Source: Betaproteobacteria bacterium (GTDB taxonomy: Bacteria > Pseudomonadota > Gammaproteobacteria > Burkholderiales > Gallionellaceae). From it: a stretch of DNA of 8,613 nucleotides. Under the pieces are notes generated by a model, which was not told the origin of the DNA, made no database searches, and saw only the letters and a list, made by a program, of their open reading frames with translations. The position numbers were made by a program, and so were the translations under genes. Each line of letters opens with the position of its first letter. The first letter of the stretch is position 1. The stretch covers positions 1 through 8,613 of the forward strand of contig JAGWMH010000067.1 of NCBI GenBank assembly GCA_028871775.1. Reading direction: 5' to 3'. Positions 1 through 7,477 of the stretch are shown here, piece by piece.

Positions 1-45
1 TACCCTGAATTCCGGACTGTATTCCGCCTTCGGTAACTTCTCCAT
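1..45 (-). CDS. IS3-type transposase OrfA, N-terminal fragment at window edge
   Basis: Only the first 15 codons are in the window, reading leftwards off the edge (MEKLPKAEYSPEFRV). A basic stretch followed by Y-S/T-PEF is how the helix-turn-helix OrfA proteins of IS3-family elements usually begin; these bind the IS ends and work with the OrfB integrase. I chose the ATG at 45 because a GGAGG on the minus strand (56-52) lies 6 nt upstream. The in-frame ATG at 51 directly abuts that ribosome site and is less likely. The family call rests on a very short stretch, so it is tentative. If correct, a second insertion sequence lies immediately left of the IS30 element. Confidence 0.5.
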   Translation of the reverse strand, partial: MEKLPKAEYSPEFRV

Positions 46-141
46 TTCCATCCTCCGTTTCTTCCTACATTTTACGAAACGTTGGACTCTTTGAAATTCA
101 GCTTACGTCAAAGTGGCAAGTAGTATTCAAACACCTTACGC
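46..141. other. AT-rich spacer between two insertion sequences
   Basis: This short AT-rich stretch holds the GGAGG ribosome site of the leftward OrfA and presumably the terminal repeat of that IS3-like element. Candidate ends on the minus strand begin with TGA at about 100 or 129, but the partner end is outside the window, so the boundary cannot be fixed. I see no coding sequence here and no trace of the missing front half of the TlpA gene. Confidence 0.4.
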
Positions 142-162
142 GGATTCAAGTTTGAAGTGCAA
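142..162 (+). repeat. IS30 terminal inverted repeat, left end
   Basis: The sequence reads GGATTCAAG, then two bases (TT), then TGAAGTGCAA. It pairs with the reverse complement of 1161-1181 except at those two bases. The last codons of the transposase run through it. Confidence 0.85.
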
Positions 163-1084
163 CGCCTGACTTGAAGAATACCTGACTGGGTGTCAGGAAT
201 CCAAGCCGTTTTCTCGGTCTGTTGTTCAATCGCTTCATCGCCGCATTGATCTCCTGTTGTGTGATGGTGGTGAAGTCCCGGCTTTTGGGGAAATACTGCC
301 TGATCAGCCCGTTCGTATTCTCGTTCGTTCCGCGCTCCCAGGATGCATAGGGATGCGCAAAGTAGAAATCGGCCTGCAACGCCTTGGCAATTTGCTCATG
401 TTCGGAGAATTCCCTGCCGTTGTCCGAGGTCACCGTATGCACCTTATCCCGGTGCGGCTTGAGGAGCGAGACCGCCGCCTTTCTGACCGCGCGTGCGGTT
501 TTGCGCTTCACCTTGCGGATCAGGGTAAACCCGGATTTGCGCTCAACCAGGCTGACGATGGCTTGCCGGTGGTTCTTGCCGATGATCGTGTCAGCCTCCC
601 AGTCACCGATCCGACTGCGCTCCTCGACGATAACCGGACGCTCTTCGATGGATTGCCGGTTGGGAATGATGCCGCGCCGGTCATGCTGACCATAGCGCTT
701 CCGGCGCCGCTTCTGGCAACGCAGGTGTTGCCACAGCGAACCGCCTGCCCGTTTGTCTGCATAAACCCGCTGGTACACGGTTTCGATACTGATGGCCGCA
801 TGATTGCTGATCTGTTCCGGACTCCAATCTTCCCGCAACCGCGCTTGGGCAAATCGCCAGGTCGCATCGTCTATCGTCCGTGCATTCGGCGCACGACGTT
901 CCACCGCCAGACGCTGCGCCTGCTTGGGGCGATAGCCACGTCGTCCAGTGTTCCTGGACAGCTCACGGCTGATGGTAGAGGCGCTTCGGTTGAGCACGGT
1001 GGCAATCTCACTTTGCTTGTGTCCCGCCTTCTTCAGGGCGTAAATCTGGTATCGTTCTTCCCGGGTGAGGTGTGTGTAGTTCAT
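146..1084 (-). CDS. IS30-family DDE transposase
   Basis: The 312-residue protein catalyses cut and rejoining of its IS ends, usually through a circular intermediate. Residues 1-45 form the N-terminal helix-turn-helix that opens IS30 transposases (THLTREERYQIYAL, then an SASTISREL recognition helix). A second DNA-binding region follows at about 85-110 (WSPEQIS...IETVYQRVY). The C-terminal half is an rve-type integrase core. The acidic triad is visible as D165 (GDWEADTIIGK), D221 (TSDNGREF) and E255 (ERGTNENTNGL), with the DD(33)E spacing typical of the family. Length is near normal and there is no frameshift, so the enzyme is probably functional. The ATG at 1084 has only a weak ribosome site, common for transposases. 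It has no link to the neighbouring metabolic genes. Confidence 0.95.
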   Translation of the reverse strand: MNYTHLTREERYQIYALKKAGHKQSEIATVLNRSASTISRELSRNTGRRGYRPKQAQRLAVERRAPNARTIDDATWRFAQARLREDWSPEQISNHAAISIETVYQRVYADKRAGGSLWQHLRCQKRRRKRYGQHDRRGIIPNRQSIEERPVIVEERSRIGDWEADTIIGKNHRQAIVSLVERKSGFTLIRKVKRKTARAVRKAAVSLLKPHRDKVHTVTSDNGREFSEHEQIAKALQADFYFAHPYASWERGTNENTNGLIRQYFPKSRDFTTITQQEINAAMKRLNNRPRKRLGFLTPSQVFFKSGVALQT

Positions 1085-1160
1085 CTTTGCAATTTCGACT
1101 GGCTGGTCAAATGGCTCGGATGCTACCGCATCTTGCCCACTTGACCCGCGTTACTCAAAA

Positions 1161-1181
1161 TTGCACTTCATCCTTGAATCC
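1161..1181 (-). repeat. IS30 terminal inverted repeat, right end
   Basis: Read on the minus strand it is GGATTCAAG, GA, TGAAGTGCAA, matching the left end at 19 of 21 positions. It lies on the promoter side of the transposase, 77-97 bp upstream of the ATG. On the plus strand it is in frame with the truncated TlpA reading frame that follows. Confidence 0.85.
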
Positions 1182-1361
1182 AAGTACCTTGATAGCAAAG
1201 TATTCCTGGAAAACATGTTGGGCGCCAATATGATCCCATTGACCGTCCTGGTGGACGCCAACGGTCGCGTGGTCGAAAAGGTCCATGGTGCTCATGAATG
1301 GGACAGTCCGGAATTTGTTGAGGCAATAGGAAAAACGTTTCGCATCAAGTTGCCGCGTTAA
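1182..1361 (+). pseudogene. TlpA/thioredoxin-like protein, C-terminal remnant truncated by IS30
   Basis: About 59 codons survive, ending in TAA. The remnant shows the second half of a TlpA/ResA-type thioredoxin fold: a cis-proline loop strand (NMIPLTVLVD), the following hairpin (ANGRVVEKVHGAHEWDSPE) and the last helix. The G-A-x-EWDSPE ending is familiar from TlpA-like proteins of betaproteobacteria, which act in periplasmic disulfide exchange. The CXXC active site and any signal peptide would lie in the missing N-terminal part, and the IS30 right end abuts the break. The frame is open into the inverted repeat, where a TTG could start a 66-residue protein, but there is no ribosome site and no active site. 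I treat it as a dead fragment. It converges on the rluF-like gene with a 16-bp gap. Confidence 0.75.
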
Positions 1362-1377
1362 GCCGCCAGTGTGTCAG

Positions 1378-2109
1378 CTAGAACTTTTCATCCTCACGCA
1401 AATACCGCCACTGCCCGGTCGGCAAATCGCCCAGCTTGACCTTGCCGATACGCACGCGCTTCAGCCCGGTGACTTTCAGGCCGACCAGTTCGCACATGCG
1501 GCGGATCTGGCGTTTCTTTCCTTCGTGCAGAATGAAGCGCAACTGGTCGTCATTCTGCCAGCTCACCCTGGCGGGCTTGAGCGCTTCGCCGTCCAGTTTC
1601 AGGCCGTGGTTCAGCATCTGCAAACCGTTGCCCGCAATCTTGCCCTGCACGCGCACCAGGTATTCCTTGTCTATGGCTGAGTCTTCGCCGATGAGTTGCT
1701 TGGCGATGCGGCCATCCTGAGTCAGCACCAGCAGGCCCTGCGAATCAATATCCAGGCGGCCTGCGGGGGCGAGGCCTTTCAGGTTCGCGGTGCTGAAACG
1801 CAGCGGTGATTGATCGCCGGTAAAGCGTGATGCCGCGTTGATGAGGGTGACGGCGGGCTTGTGGTTGTCTTCCGCCTGCCCGGAAACATAGCCGATGGGC
1901 TTGTTCAGCAGGATGGTCACGCGCGTATGTTGCTGGGCCTGTGCGGCGCGGTTCAGCGTGATACGCTGCGCGGGGTCTATCCGGGTGCCCAGTTCGGTGA
2001 CCGGCTTGCCATCCACCAGCACCCAGCCGCGCTCGATGTAGCTGTCCGCTTCGCGGCGCGAGCACAGGCCCTGTTCGGACATCAGCTTGGAGAGGCGTAC
2101 TTTTTCCAT
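1378..2109 (-). CDS. rluF: 23S rRNA pseudouridine synthase, RsuA/RluB/RluF family, RluF-like
   Basis: The 243-residue enzyme isomerises uridine to pseudouridine in rRNA. An N-terminal S4 RNA-binding domain lies at about 4-50 ([21 protein letters not shown]). The catalytic domain carries [10 protein letters not shown] at 67-76, then [18 protein letters not shown] at 116-133 with the nucleophile D120. The C-terminal [16 protein letters not shown] (195-210), followed by [18 protein letters not shown], resembles RluF, which modifies U2604 of 23S rRNA in E. coli. RluB or RluE specificity cannot be excluded. Between the LNKP strand and GRLD the protein carries roughly 15 more residues than E. coli RluF as I recall it. 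It is the last gene of the minus-strand cluster, 49 bp after the moeB-like gene. The ATG has no strong ribosome site. Confidence 0.85.
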   Translation of the reverse strand: MEKVRLSKLMSEQGLCSRREADSYIERGWVLVDGKPVTELGTRIDPAQRITLNRAAQAQQHTRVTILLNKPIGYVSGQAEDNHKPAVTLINAASRFTGDQSPLRFSTANLKGLAPAGRLDIDSQGLLVLTQDGRIAKQLIGEDSAIDKEYLVRVQGKIAGNGLQMLNHGLKLDGEALKPARVSWQNDDQLRFILHEGKKRQIRRMCELVGLKVTGLKRVRIGKVKLGDLPTGQWRYLREDEKF

Positions 2110-2158
2110 TATTTATTCAGGCGGATGGGCACTGTCGTCGGGTTTTGTCTGGGTATCC

Positions 2159-2902
2159 TTAGCCGCAAACGGAACAGGCGCTGTCTTTGTTCAGTTTGAC
2201 GGTGCGCAGTTCCATGTGCAGCGCATCCAGCAGCAGCAATTTCCCACAGAGCGACGTGCCTGCACCCAGCAGCAGCTTGAGCGCCTCGGCGGCCTGCAGG
2301 CTGCCGATGATGCCGACCAGCGGGGCAAATACGCCCATCACCGCGCAGCGTGTTTCTTCGGCTTCGGTCTGTTCCGGATACAGGCAGTGGTAGCAGGGGC
2401 TGTGCGCATGGCGCAGGTCAAACACCGTTACCTGGCCGTTGAAGCGGGTGGCGGCGCCGGACACCAGCGGTTTTTTCAGTTGCACGCAGACCCGGTTAAG
2501 CGCATAGCGCGTGGCGAAGTTGTCGCTGCAATCCAGCACCACATCGGCTTGCGCAGCCAGTTCGAACAGGCGCACTTCATCCACGCGTTCATTCAGCGCG
2601 ATGATGCGCACCTCGGGGTTGATCTCGGCAAGCGCAGCCTGCGCGGAAGTTGCCTTAGGCATGCCGATGCCGGAAGTGCGATGCAGGATCTGGCGTTGCA
2701 GGTTGGTCAGGTCCACGGTATCGCCATCGCACAGCGTCAGCGTGTTCACGCCGCTGGCGGCGAGGAACAGGGCGGTGGGGGAGCCCAGCCCGCCGGTGCC
2801 GATTACCAGCGCATGTGCACCCAGTAACTTCTGCTGGCCTTCGATGCCGATTTCCGGCAACAGGATATGTCGGCTGTAGCGCAGCAGTTGTTGGTCATTC
2901 AT
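2159..2902 (-). CDS. moeB: MoeB/ThiF-family sulfur-carrier adenylyltransferase
   Basis: The 247-residue E1-like enzyme activates the C-terminal Gly-Gly of a ubiquitin-like sulfur carrier (MoaD for molybdopterin, or ThiS for thiamine) as an acyl-adenylate. It opens with the typical LLRYSRHILLPEIGIEGQQKL. The ATP-binding loop VIGTGGLGS spans 33-41, the acidic DGDTVDLTNLQRQ 59-71 and DCSDNFATR 124-132. Two zinc-binding CxxC pairs are present (C170/C173 and C243/C246). C186 (ETRCAVMG) is near where ThiF keeps its reactive cysteine, so MoeB and ThiF cannot be told apart safely; many bacteria use one enzyme for both. I start at the ATG at 2902 rather than the TTG two codons earlier. It follows ctpA by 19 bp on the same strand, so co-transcription is likely. 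There is no rhodanese domain. Confidence 0.85.
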   Translation of the reverse strand: MNDQQLLRYSRHILLPEIGIEGQQKLLGAHALVIGTGGLGSPTALFLAASGVNTLTLCDGDTVDLTNLQRQILHRTSGIGMPKATSAQAALAEINPEVRIIALNERVDEVRLFELAAQADVVLDCSDNFATRYALNRVCVQLKKPLVSGAATRFNGQVTVFDLRHAHSPCYHCLYPEQTEAEETRCAVMGVFAPLVGIIGSLQAAEALKLLLGAGTSLCGKLLLLDALHMELRTVKLNKDSACSVCG

Positions 2903-2921
2903 GCACAATGTAAAGCCACGC

Positions 2922-4325
2922 TTACTTCCCGTGCAGGATATTCATCCCCTTCAGCACGTTCAGAGCCTGGCCCAACTGGTAGTCATTTTTTGAGCCAAAC
3001 TCCGTGACTTCCGGTTTGGCTGTCTCGTCTTCCTTGGGTTTGGCAGCCGGAGCTTTAGCCGGGGCTGCGGGTTTCTCGCCAGCCGCTTTCTCCTCGGGTT
3101 CGTGATTATTGGCCAGGTGGCGCTCCAAATCGGCTTCGCGCATGCTTATGCGAAACGGGCCGGCCAGCGGGTCTTCCACGGCGATGTCGGGGACGATGCC
3201 CTTGGCCTGGATGGAGCGTCCGTTGGGCGTGAAGTAACGCGCGGTGGTGAGCTTGATCGCGGTGTTGTTGCCCAGCGGCAGGATGGTCTGCACCGAACCC
3301 TTGCCGAAGGTCTGCGTGCCCATGATGATGGCGCGCTTATGGTCTTGCAGTGCACCGGCGACGATTTCAGAGGCAGACGCGGAACCGCCGTTTACCAGCA
3401 CGATCATCGGCACGTCCTTGATTGCCGGCGGCAGGTCTTTCAGGTAATCGGCCTTCTCGTTGTGGCCGCGCGCATAGTTTTCCGGGGAAGCAGTCAGGCG
3501 CATCTTGGCGTCCGCATTGCGCCCTTCGGTATAAACCACCAGCGCATCCCTGGGCAGGAAGGCGGCGGATACTCCCACTGCGCTGTTGAGCAGGCCGCCC
3601 GGGTCATTGCGCAGGTCCAGCACCAGGCCTTTCAGCCCTCCTTCGCTCTGCTTGGATAAATTCTCCAGTGCGGTGGCGAGGTTCTCGCCGGTGTGATCCT
3701 GGAACTGGGTGATGCGGATAAAGGCATAGCCGGGCTCGACCAGTTTGGACTTGACGCTCTGCACCTTGATGACAGCGCGTGTCAGGGTGAAGGTCAGCTG
3801 GTGGGCCTCGTTTTTGCGGAGCACCGTCAGGGTGATTTTGCTGCCCGGCTTGCCGCGCATGCGTTTGACCGCCTCGTTCAGCGTCAGTCCTTTCACCAGC
3901 GTGTCGTCAAGCTTGAAGATCAGGTCGCCGCTCTTTATGCCTGCCTGGAATGCGGGGGTATCCTCGATCGGCGAGACGACCTTTATCAGGCCATCTTCCA
4001 TGCCGACCTCGATGCCCAGGCCGCCGAATTCGCCCTGAGTGCCAACCTGCAGTTCCTTGAAACTGTCGGCATCCAGATAAGCGGAATGCGGGTCCAGTCC
4101 GGTCAACATGCCGTTGATTGCCTCGGTGATCAGCTTCTTGTCGCTGACCGGTTCCACGTAGTCGCTCTTGATGCGGCCGAACACTTCGGAAAAGGCGCGC
4201 AGTTCCTCGATCGGCAGGGTGGTTTCAGTGTCCTTGTCGGCAACGGCGGAGAAGTGCAGGCTGACCAGTATGCCGGCGATCAGGCCCAGCCCGACCAATC
4301 CAAATTTTTCGATACGACTACGCAT
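2922..4325 (-). CDS. ctpA: Carboxyl-terminal processing protease (S41 family, CtpA type)
   Basis: This periplasmic serine protease trims the C-termini of envelope proteins and may control peptidoglycan hydrolases. Numbering from an ATG four codons upstream (4337), a signal/anchor helix spans about 12-33 (GLVGLGLIAGILVSLHFSAVA). A PDZ domain covers about 98-175 (GGLGIEVG ... SGDLIFKLDD). The S41 core follows, with DLRNDPGG at 241-248, the catalytic S321 in NGGSASASEI and K346 in TFGKGSVQ. The 25-residue Ser-Lys separation matches E. coli Prc and plant CtpA. Residues about 411-445 are a low-complexity Ala/Pro/Lys/Glu linker before a short conserved tail. I prefer the ATG at 4325 because GAGGT lies 5 nt upstream, giving 467 residues. 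It sits 39 bp after envC, a pairing common in proteobacteria and consistent with a shared role in cell-wall remodelling. Confidence 0.95.
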   Translation of the reverse strand: MRSRIEKFGLVGLGLIAGILVSLHFSAVADKDTETTLPIEELRAFSEVFGRIKSDYVEPVSDKKLITEAINGMLTGLDPHSAYLDADSFKELQVGTQGEFGGLGIEVGMEDGLIKVVSPIEDTPAFQAGIKSGDLIFKLDDTLVKGLTLNEAVKRMRGKPGSKITLTVLRKNEAHQLTFTLTRAVIKVQSVKSKLVEPGYAFIRITQFQDHTGENLATALENLSKQSEGGLKGLVLDLRNDPGGLLNSAVGVSAAFLPRDALVVYTEGRNADAKMRLTASPENYARGHNEKADYLKDLPPAIKDVPMIVLVNGGSASASEIVAGALQDHKRAIIMGTQTFGKGSVQTILPLGNNTAIKLTTARYFTPNGRSIQAKGIVPDIAVEDPLAGPFRISMREADLERHLANNHEPEEKAAGEKPAAPAKAPAAKPKEDETAKPEVTEFGSKNDYQLGQALNVLKGMNILHGK

Positions 4326-4364
4326 GTGTGACCTCATTAGTGATGTTTTTGCTGCATCCCGGTT

Positions 4365-5534
4365 TTACCGGGTGATCCATTTCATCGGATCGAGGGGTTT
4401 TCCCTCGTGGCGCAGTTCGAAGTATAAACCGGAATCCTCATTTCCGCCGCTGTTGCCTACGGCGGCTATGGTATCGCCCCCGCGCAAAACGTCGCCCACC
4501 TGTTTGTACAGGGTTTCATTGTTGCCGTACAAACTCATGTAGCCTTTGCCATGATCTATGATCAATAAGTTCCCGAAGCCGCGCAGCCAGTCGGCAAACA
4601 CCACCCGCCCTGCCGCCACGGCCTTGACTGCCTGGTTGGCGGCGGCGCGCAGGAACAGGCCTTTCCACAGCACCGTGCTGTCCGGGCGGGTGGTGCCGAA
4701 TTTGCCGCTCACCTCGCCTTTCACCGGCAGCACCAGCTTGCCCTTGAGTTGCTCGAACGGGCTGCCGTCGAAACGGTCGTCGGGCAGATTGTCGTTGCTG
4801 AACAGCCCCTTGCCTTTCGGCTGCGCCAGCATTCTGGAGAGCTTCTCCACCAGCCGTGCCAGATGGTTCTCGTCGCGCTGCAGGCGGCCGATCTCGCGGC
4901 GCTGTTGTTTGAGCTGCAGCGCAATTTTGCCGAGCACCTGTTGATGCGTACGCTTGTCCTTTTCCAGGGTTTGTTTCTGCGATCTCTGTTCTTCCTGCAG
5001 TGCGGCGATCTCTGCGCTTTTCTGCCGGGTCTGGGTGGTGACCGTATTCAATTGTGCCAGGTTGCTGCGCAGGGTTTTGAGCCATGTCGCGCGGCTGCGG
5101 GCAATGTATTCGTAATACTGCATTTCGCGCGCGACCTGGTTGGGATCGTGATTGTTCAGCAGCAGCCTGAGATACTCCTGTTTGCCGCCCAGATATTGCT
5201 GGTAGAGCATTTTCCCCAGCAACATCTGCTGCCCCTGTATCTCCCGTTCCAGCTGCCGCGCCTGTTGTTGCAATTGCACCAGGGTGTGGCCGGCGGTGCG
5301 CTGTTGTTGCGCCAGCTCGGCCAGCCTGCGGTTGCTGTTGCTGATGGCGCGCTCCGATTCGCGCAGCGCATCTGCCACCTCGGATTTGGATTCGCTGGTT
5401 TTCTCCAGCTCCTGTTGCAGACTGGTGATGCGCCTGCGCAGATTTTCCAGTTCGTCCTGCCGCGAGGCATGCGCACTGCCGATGCCCGCCACCAGGCTAA
5501 GGCACAGCAACGCTAGACGAAGGTAAACGCTCAC
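4365..5534 (-). CDS. envC: EnvC-type murein hydrolase activator (degenerate LytM/M23 domain)
   Basis: The 389-residue periplasmic protein is expected to be recruited to the septum and switch on N-acetylmuramoyl-L-alanine amidases during cell separation. A signal peptide covers 1-23, with an AHA cleavage site. Coiled coils fill about 26-115 and 170-240. A LytM (M23) domain spans about 265-389. Its zinc ligands are replaced: W290 in WKGLFL where active enzymes have HxGxD, MSLYG at 333-337, and LYFELR at 370-375 where HxHFE is expected. This is the same degenerate pattern as E. coli EnvC, so it is an activator and not a peptidase. The start is a GTG overlapping the gpmI stop (GTGA), without its own ribosome site, so translation is probably coupled to gpmI. 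A longer in-frame extension upstream lies inside gpmI and would bury the signal peptide. Confidence 0.92.
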   Translation of the reverse strand: MSVYLRLALLCLSLVAGIGSAHASRQDELENLRRRITSLQQELEKTSESKSEVADALRESERAISNSNRRLAELAQQQRTAGHTLVQLQQQARQLEREIQGQQMLLGKMLYQQYLGGKQEYLRLLLNNHDPNQVAREMQYYEYIARSRATWLKTLRSNLAQLNTVTTQTRQKSAEIAALQEEQRSQKQTLEKDKRTHQQVLGKIALQLKQQRREIGRLQRDENHLARLVEKLSRMLAQPKGKGLFSNDNLPDDRFDGSPFEQLKGKLVLPVKGEVSGKFGTTRPDSTVLWKGLFLRAAANQAVKAVAAGRVVFADWLRGFGNLLIIDHGKGYMSLYGNNETLYKQVGDVLRGGDTIAAVGNSGGNEDSGLYFELRHEGKPLDPMKWITR

Positions 5535-7060
5535 TGGAGGGTGATAAGCGGCTTGCCCGTCATTTCCGGCGGTTGCGGCAAACCCATCATGGCGAGCAGG
5601 GTGGGGGCGACATCCCGCAGCGTGCCGCCGCCGGACATGGCAGCTTTGCGGCCGACATACAGGAACGGCACCAGATTGAGGGTGTGCGCGGTGTGCGCCT
5701 GGTGGGTCGTGTGGTCTATCATCTGTTCGGCGTTGCCGTGGTCGGCGGTGATCAGCACTTCGCCGCCGCATTCCTGCATCGCATCCACCACGCGGCCGAT
5801 GCACGCATCCAGCGCCTCGACCGCCTTGACCGCCGCCTCCATGTTGCCGGTGTGGCCGACCATGTCGCCGTTGGCGTAGTTGCAGATGATGGCCTGATAC
5901 TGCCTGCTGCGGATCGCCGCTTCGAGTTTGTCGGTTACTTCAAACGCGCTCATTTCCGGCTTGAGATCATAGGTCGCCACCTTGGGCGAGGGCACCAAAA
6001 TGCGGTCTTCGCCGGGGTAGGGCTGCTCGTTTCCGCCGTTGAAAAAATAGGTGACGTGCGCGTATTTCTCCGTCTCTGCGATACGCAATTGCTTGAACCC
6101 CAGATTGGCAACATATTCGCCGAAGCCGTTGCGGATGGCTGAGGGTGAAAAGGCAGCGGGCAGGTGGCTGAAATCCTCGCCATAGCTGCTCAGCATGACG
6201 TAGCTCGCCAGCTTGGGAAAGCGTTCGCGGGCGAATTTGTCGAATGCCGCATCGGTCAGGGCGCGGGTCATTTCGCGCGCGCGGTCGGCGCGGAAGTTCA
6301 TGAACACCACTGCGTCGCCATCCTGCATGGCATGGGGCTCGCCGATGACGGTGGCCTTCACGAACTCGTCGTTCTCGCCGCGCGCATAGGCCTGCTGCAA
6401 ACCTTCCACCGCCGTGGCAGCGCTGAACGCAGCCTTGCCCTGGGTCAGCAGATCGTAAGCCGGCTGCACCCGCTCCCAGCGGTTGTCCCGGTCCATCGCA
6501 TAGTAGCGCCCGACGATGGAGGCGATGCGCCCAACGCCGAGCGCGGCGCACTTGTCCTGCAAGCGTTGCAACGACTGCATGGCACTACGCGGCGGCGTGT
6601 CGCGGCCGTCGAGAAAGGCATGCAGGAATATTTTGCGCAGCCCGGCGCGTGCAGCCAGCTCCAGCAGGGCATGGATATGGTCTTCGTGGCTGTGCACCCC
6701 GCCGGGCGACAGCAGCCCCATGATGTGCAGCGCCGTGCCGCGTTGCTTTGCCTGCGCGATGGCCTGGGTAAACGCCGGATTGGTGTAGAAGCTGCCGTCC
6801 TCGATTGCCAGGTCCACGCGCGTGAGCTCCTGGTAAATCACCCGGCCCGCGCCGATGTTGAGGTGGCCGACTTCGGAATTGCCCATCTGTCCCTTGGGTA
6901 AACCCACCGACAGCTCGGAGGCGTTGATCAGCGTGTGCGGGCAGGCATTCCACAGCCGGTCCCAGTTCGGCTTGCGTGCCTGGGTGATGGCGTTGTGGTC
7001 GGGGTCATCGCTGTAGCCAAAGCCGTCGAGGATGAGCAGGAGGACAGGTGTTACTTTCAT
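5531..7060 (-). CDS. gpmI: 2,3-bisphosphoglycerate-independent phosphoglycerate mutase
   Basis: This cytosolic enzyme interconverts 3- and 2-phosphoglycerate in glycolysis and gluconeogenesis, using two Mn ions and a phosphoserine intermediate. The 509-residue length is normal for the family. Visible family features are D12 (LILDGFGYS), the nucleophile S62 ([15 protein letters not shown]), H123 and DGRDTPP (151-157) in the transferase insert, R257/R260 ([12 protein letters not shown]), K332, and the metal ligands D399/H403 ([10 protein letters not shown]), D440/H441 ([10 protein letters not shown]) and H459 ([11 protein letters not shown]). All expected residues are present. It is the first gene of the minus-strand cluster, transcribed divergently from the arsR-type gene 114 bp away. 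Its ATG has no obvious Shine-Dalgarno. The last codons overlap the envC start. Confidence 0.97.
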   Translation of the reverse strand: MKVTPVLLLILDGFGYSDDPDHNAITQARKPNWDRLWNACPHTLINASELSVGLPKGQMGNSEVGHLNIGAGRVIYQELTRVDLAIEDGSFYTNPAFTQAIAQAKQRGTALHIMGLLSPGGVHSHEDHIHALLELAARAGLRKIFLHAFLDGRDTPPRSAMQSLQRLQDKCAALGVGRIASIVGRYYAMDRDNRWERVQPAYDLLTQGKAAFSAATAVEGLQQAYARGENDEFVKATVIGEPHAMQDGDAVVFMNFRADRAREMTRALTDAAFDKFARERFPKLASYVMLSSYGEDFSHLPAAFSPSAIRNGFGEYVANLGFKQLRIAETEKYAHVTYFFNGGNEQPYPGEDRILVPSPKVATYDLKPEMSAFEVTDKLEAAIRSRQYQAIICNYANGDMVGHTGNMEAAVKAVEALDACIGRVVDAMQECGGEVLITADHGNAEQMIDHTTHQAHTAHTLNLVPFLYVGRKAAMSGGGTLRDVAPTLLAMMGLPQPPEMTGKPLITLQ

Positions 7061-7174
7061 GCTGGCTTTTGCGGTATCAAAGTATCAGAATATAAGCGGT
7101 TGCCGAATGCGGCGTGCCATTTTAGCCGATTTAGGGGTAGCGCATGAGGCCGGTCAGGAAAGATATGGTGGACC
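7061..7174. promoter_or_regulatory. Divergent promoter region between gpmI and the arsR-type gene
   Basis: This 114-bp region must hold the start signals of both units. A plausible sigma70 promoter for the plus strand is TTGCGG at 7069-7074, a 16-bp spacer and TATAAG at 7091-7096. The segment TATCAGAATAT (7083-7093), overlapping this -10 box, matches one half of the palindrome upstream of the adaptor gene at 10 of 11 positions, which suggests autoregulation. No convincing promoter for gpmI could be picked out on the other strand. Confidence 0.45.
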
Positions 7175-7477
7175 ATGACGAAAAAGATAATAGATAAAGA
7201 TGAAGATATTTTGCAGGCTTCGCTCTCGGTCAAGGCAATCGCCCATCCGCTGCGCCTGAAAATACTGTGCGTGCTGGGCGACAGGGAGGTCAGCGTGCAG
7301 GACATCGTGGCCGACGTGGGCACCTCGCAGAGCAACATCTCGCAGCACCTCGCCATCCTGCGCGACAAGGGCGTGCTGGTTACGCGCAAGGACGCCAACC
7401 GGGTGTACTACCGCATCGGCGACCCGCGCACCATCAAGCTGGTGGGGATGATGCGCGAGGTGTTCTGTAGCGGTTAG
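7175..7477 (+). CDS. ArsR-family winged-helix repressor, BigR/SqrR-like cysteine pair
   Basis: The 100-residue protein has the compact ArsR winged helix-turn-helix fold: a helix with KAIAHPLRLKILCVLG (20-35), VSVQDIVADVGTSQSNISQHLAILRDKGVL (39-68) as the DNA-binding helices, and TRKDANRVYYRIGD (70-83) as the wing. The ELCVCD metal site of arsenic sensors is absent. Its only two cysteines are C32 and C98, 66 residues apart, the spacing I recall for the redox/persulfide sensors BigR (C42/C108) and SqrR (C41/C107). This points to a thiol-based switch responding to reactive sulfur or oxidants; the ligand is inferred. Translation probably uses the GGTGG 3 nt before the ATG or AGGAAAG further upstream. 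It precedes an RND adaptor gene with a palindrome between them, so that gene is the likely target. Confidence 0.9.
   Translation: MTKKIIDKDEDILQASLSVKAIAHPLRLKILCVLGDREVSVQDIVADVGTSQSNISQHLAILRDKGVLVTRKDANRVYYRIGDPRTIKLVGMMREVFCSG

Larger units (their letters stand above)
142..1181 (-). mobile_element. Complete IS30-family insertion sequence
   Basis: The element is about 1040 bp, bounded by 21-bp imperfect inverted repeats at 142-162 and 1161-1181. Nineteen of 21 positions match when one end is reverse complemented. One intact transposase reads on the minus strand, and its stop lies inside the left repeat. Size, single gene and short repeats fit the IS30 family (about 1.0-1.2 kb). The immediate flanks (CGC on the left, AAG on the right) do not form the 2-4 bp direct duplication typical of this family, which suggests a later rearrangement at one end. 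The element looks structurally complete and could still be mobile. Confidence 0.88.

Noticed and set aside
257..1144. Open frame of 295 codons on the plus strand across the IS30 element
   Set aside because: It is antisense to the clear DDE transposase, starts at TTG and shows no recognisable protein features, so it is a shadow frame.
1161..1361. A 66-residue plus-strand protein starting at TTG in the IS30 inverted repeat
   Set aside because: It is the tail of a TlpA-like protein fused by chance to the IS end, with no ribosome site and no CXXC active site.
2087..2827. Open frame of 246 codons on the plus strand opposite the moeB-like gene
   Set aside because: It is His/Gln/Ala-rich as expected for an antisense frame of a GC-rich gene, and the minus-strand protein has all family motifs.
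4358..4372. Hairpin CCCGG-TTTTA-CCGGG at the envC stop codon as a terminator
   Set aside because: No T-run follows the stem on either strand, and ctpA follows closely on the same strand, so it is unlikely to end transcription.
4749..5516. Open frame of 255 codons on the plus strand opposite envC
   Set aside because: It is a Leu/Gln-rich mirror of the coiled-coil codons, with no start signal or recognisable domain.
5535..5804. N-terminal extension of envC upstream of the GTG
   Set aside because: It lies within gpmI in another frame, is rich in Arg/His/Pro, and would place the signal peptide in the middle of the protein.
6164..6901. Open frame of 245 codons on the plus strand opposite gpmI
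   Set aside because: gpmI has every catalytic and metal residue on the minus strand, and this frame has no supporting features.
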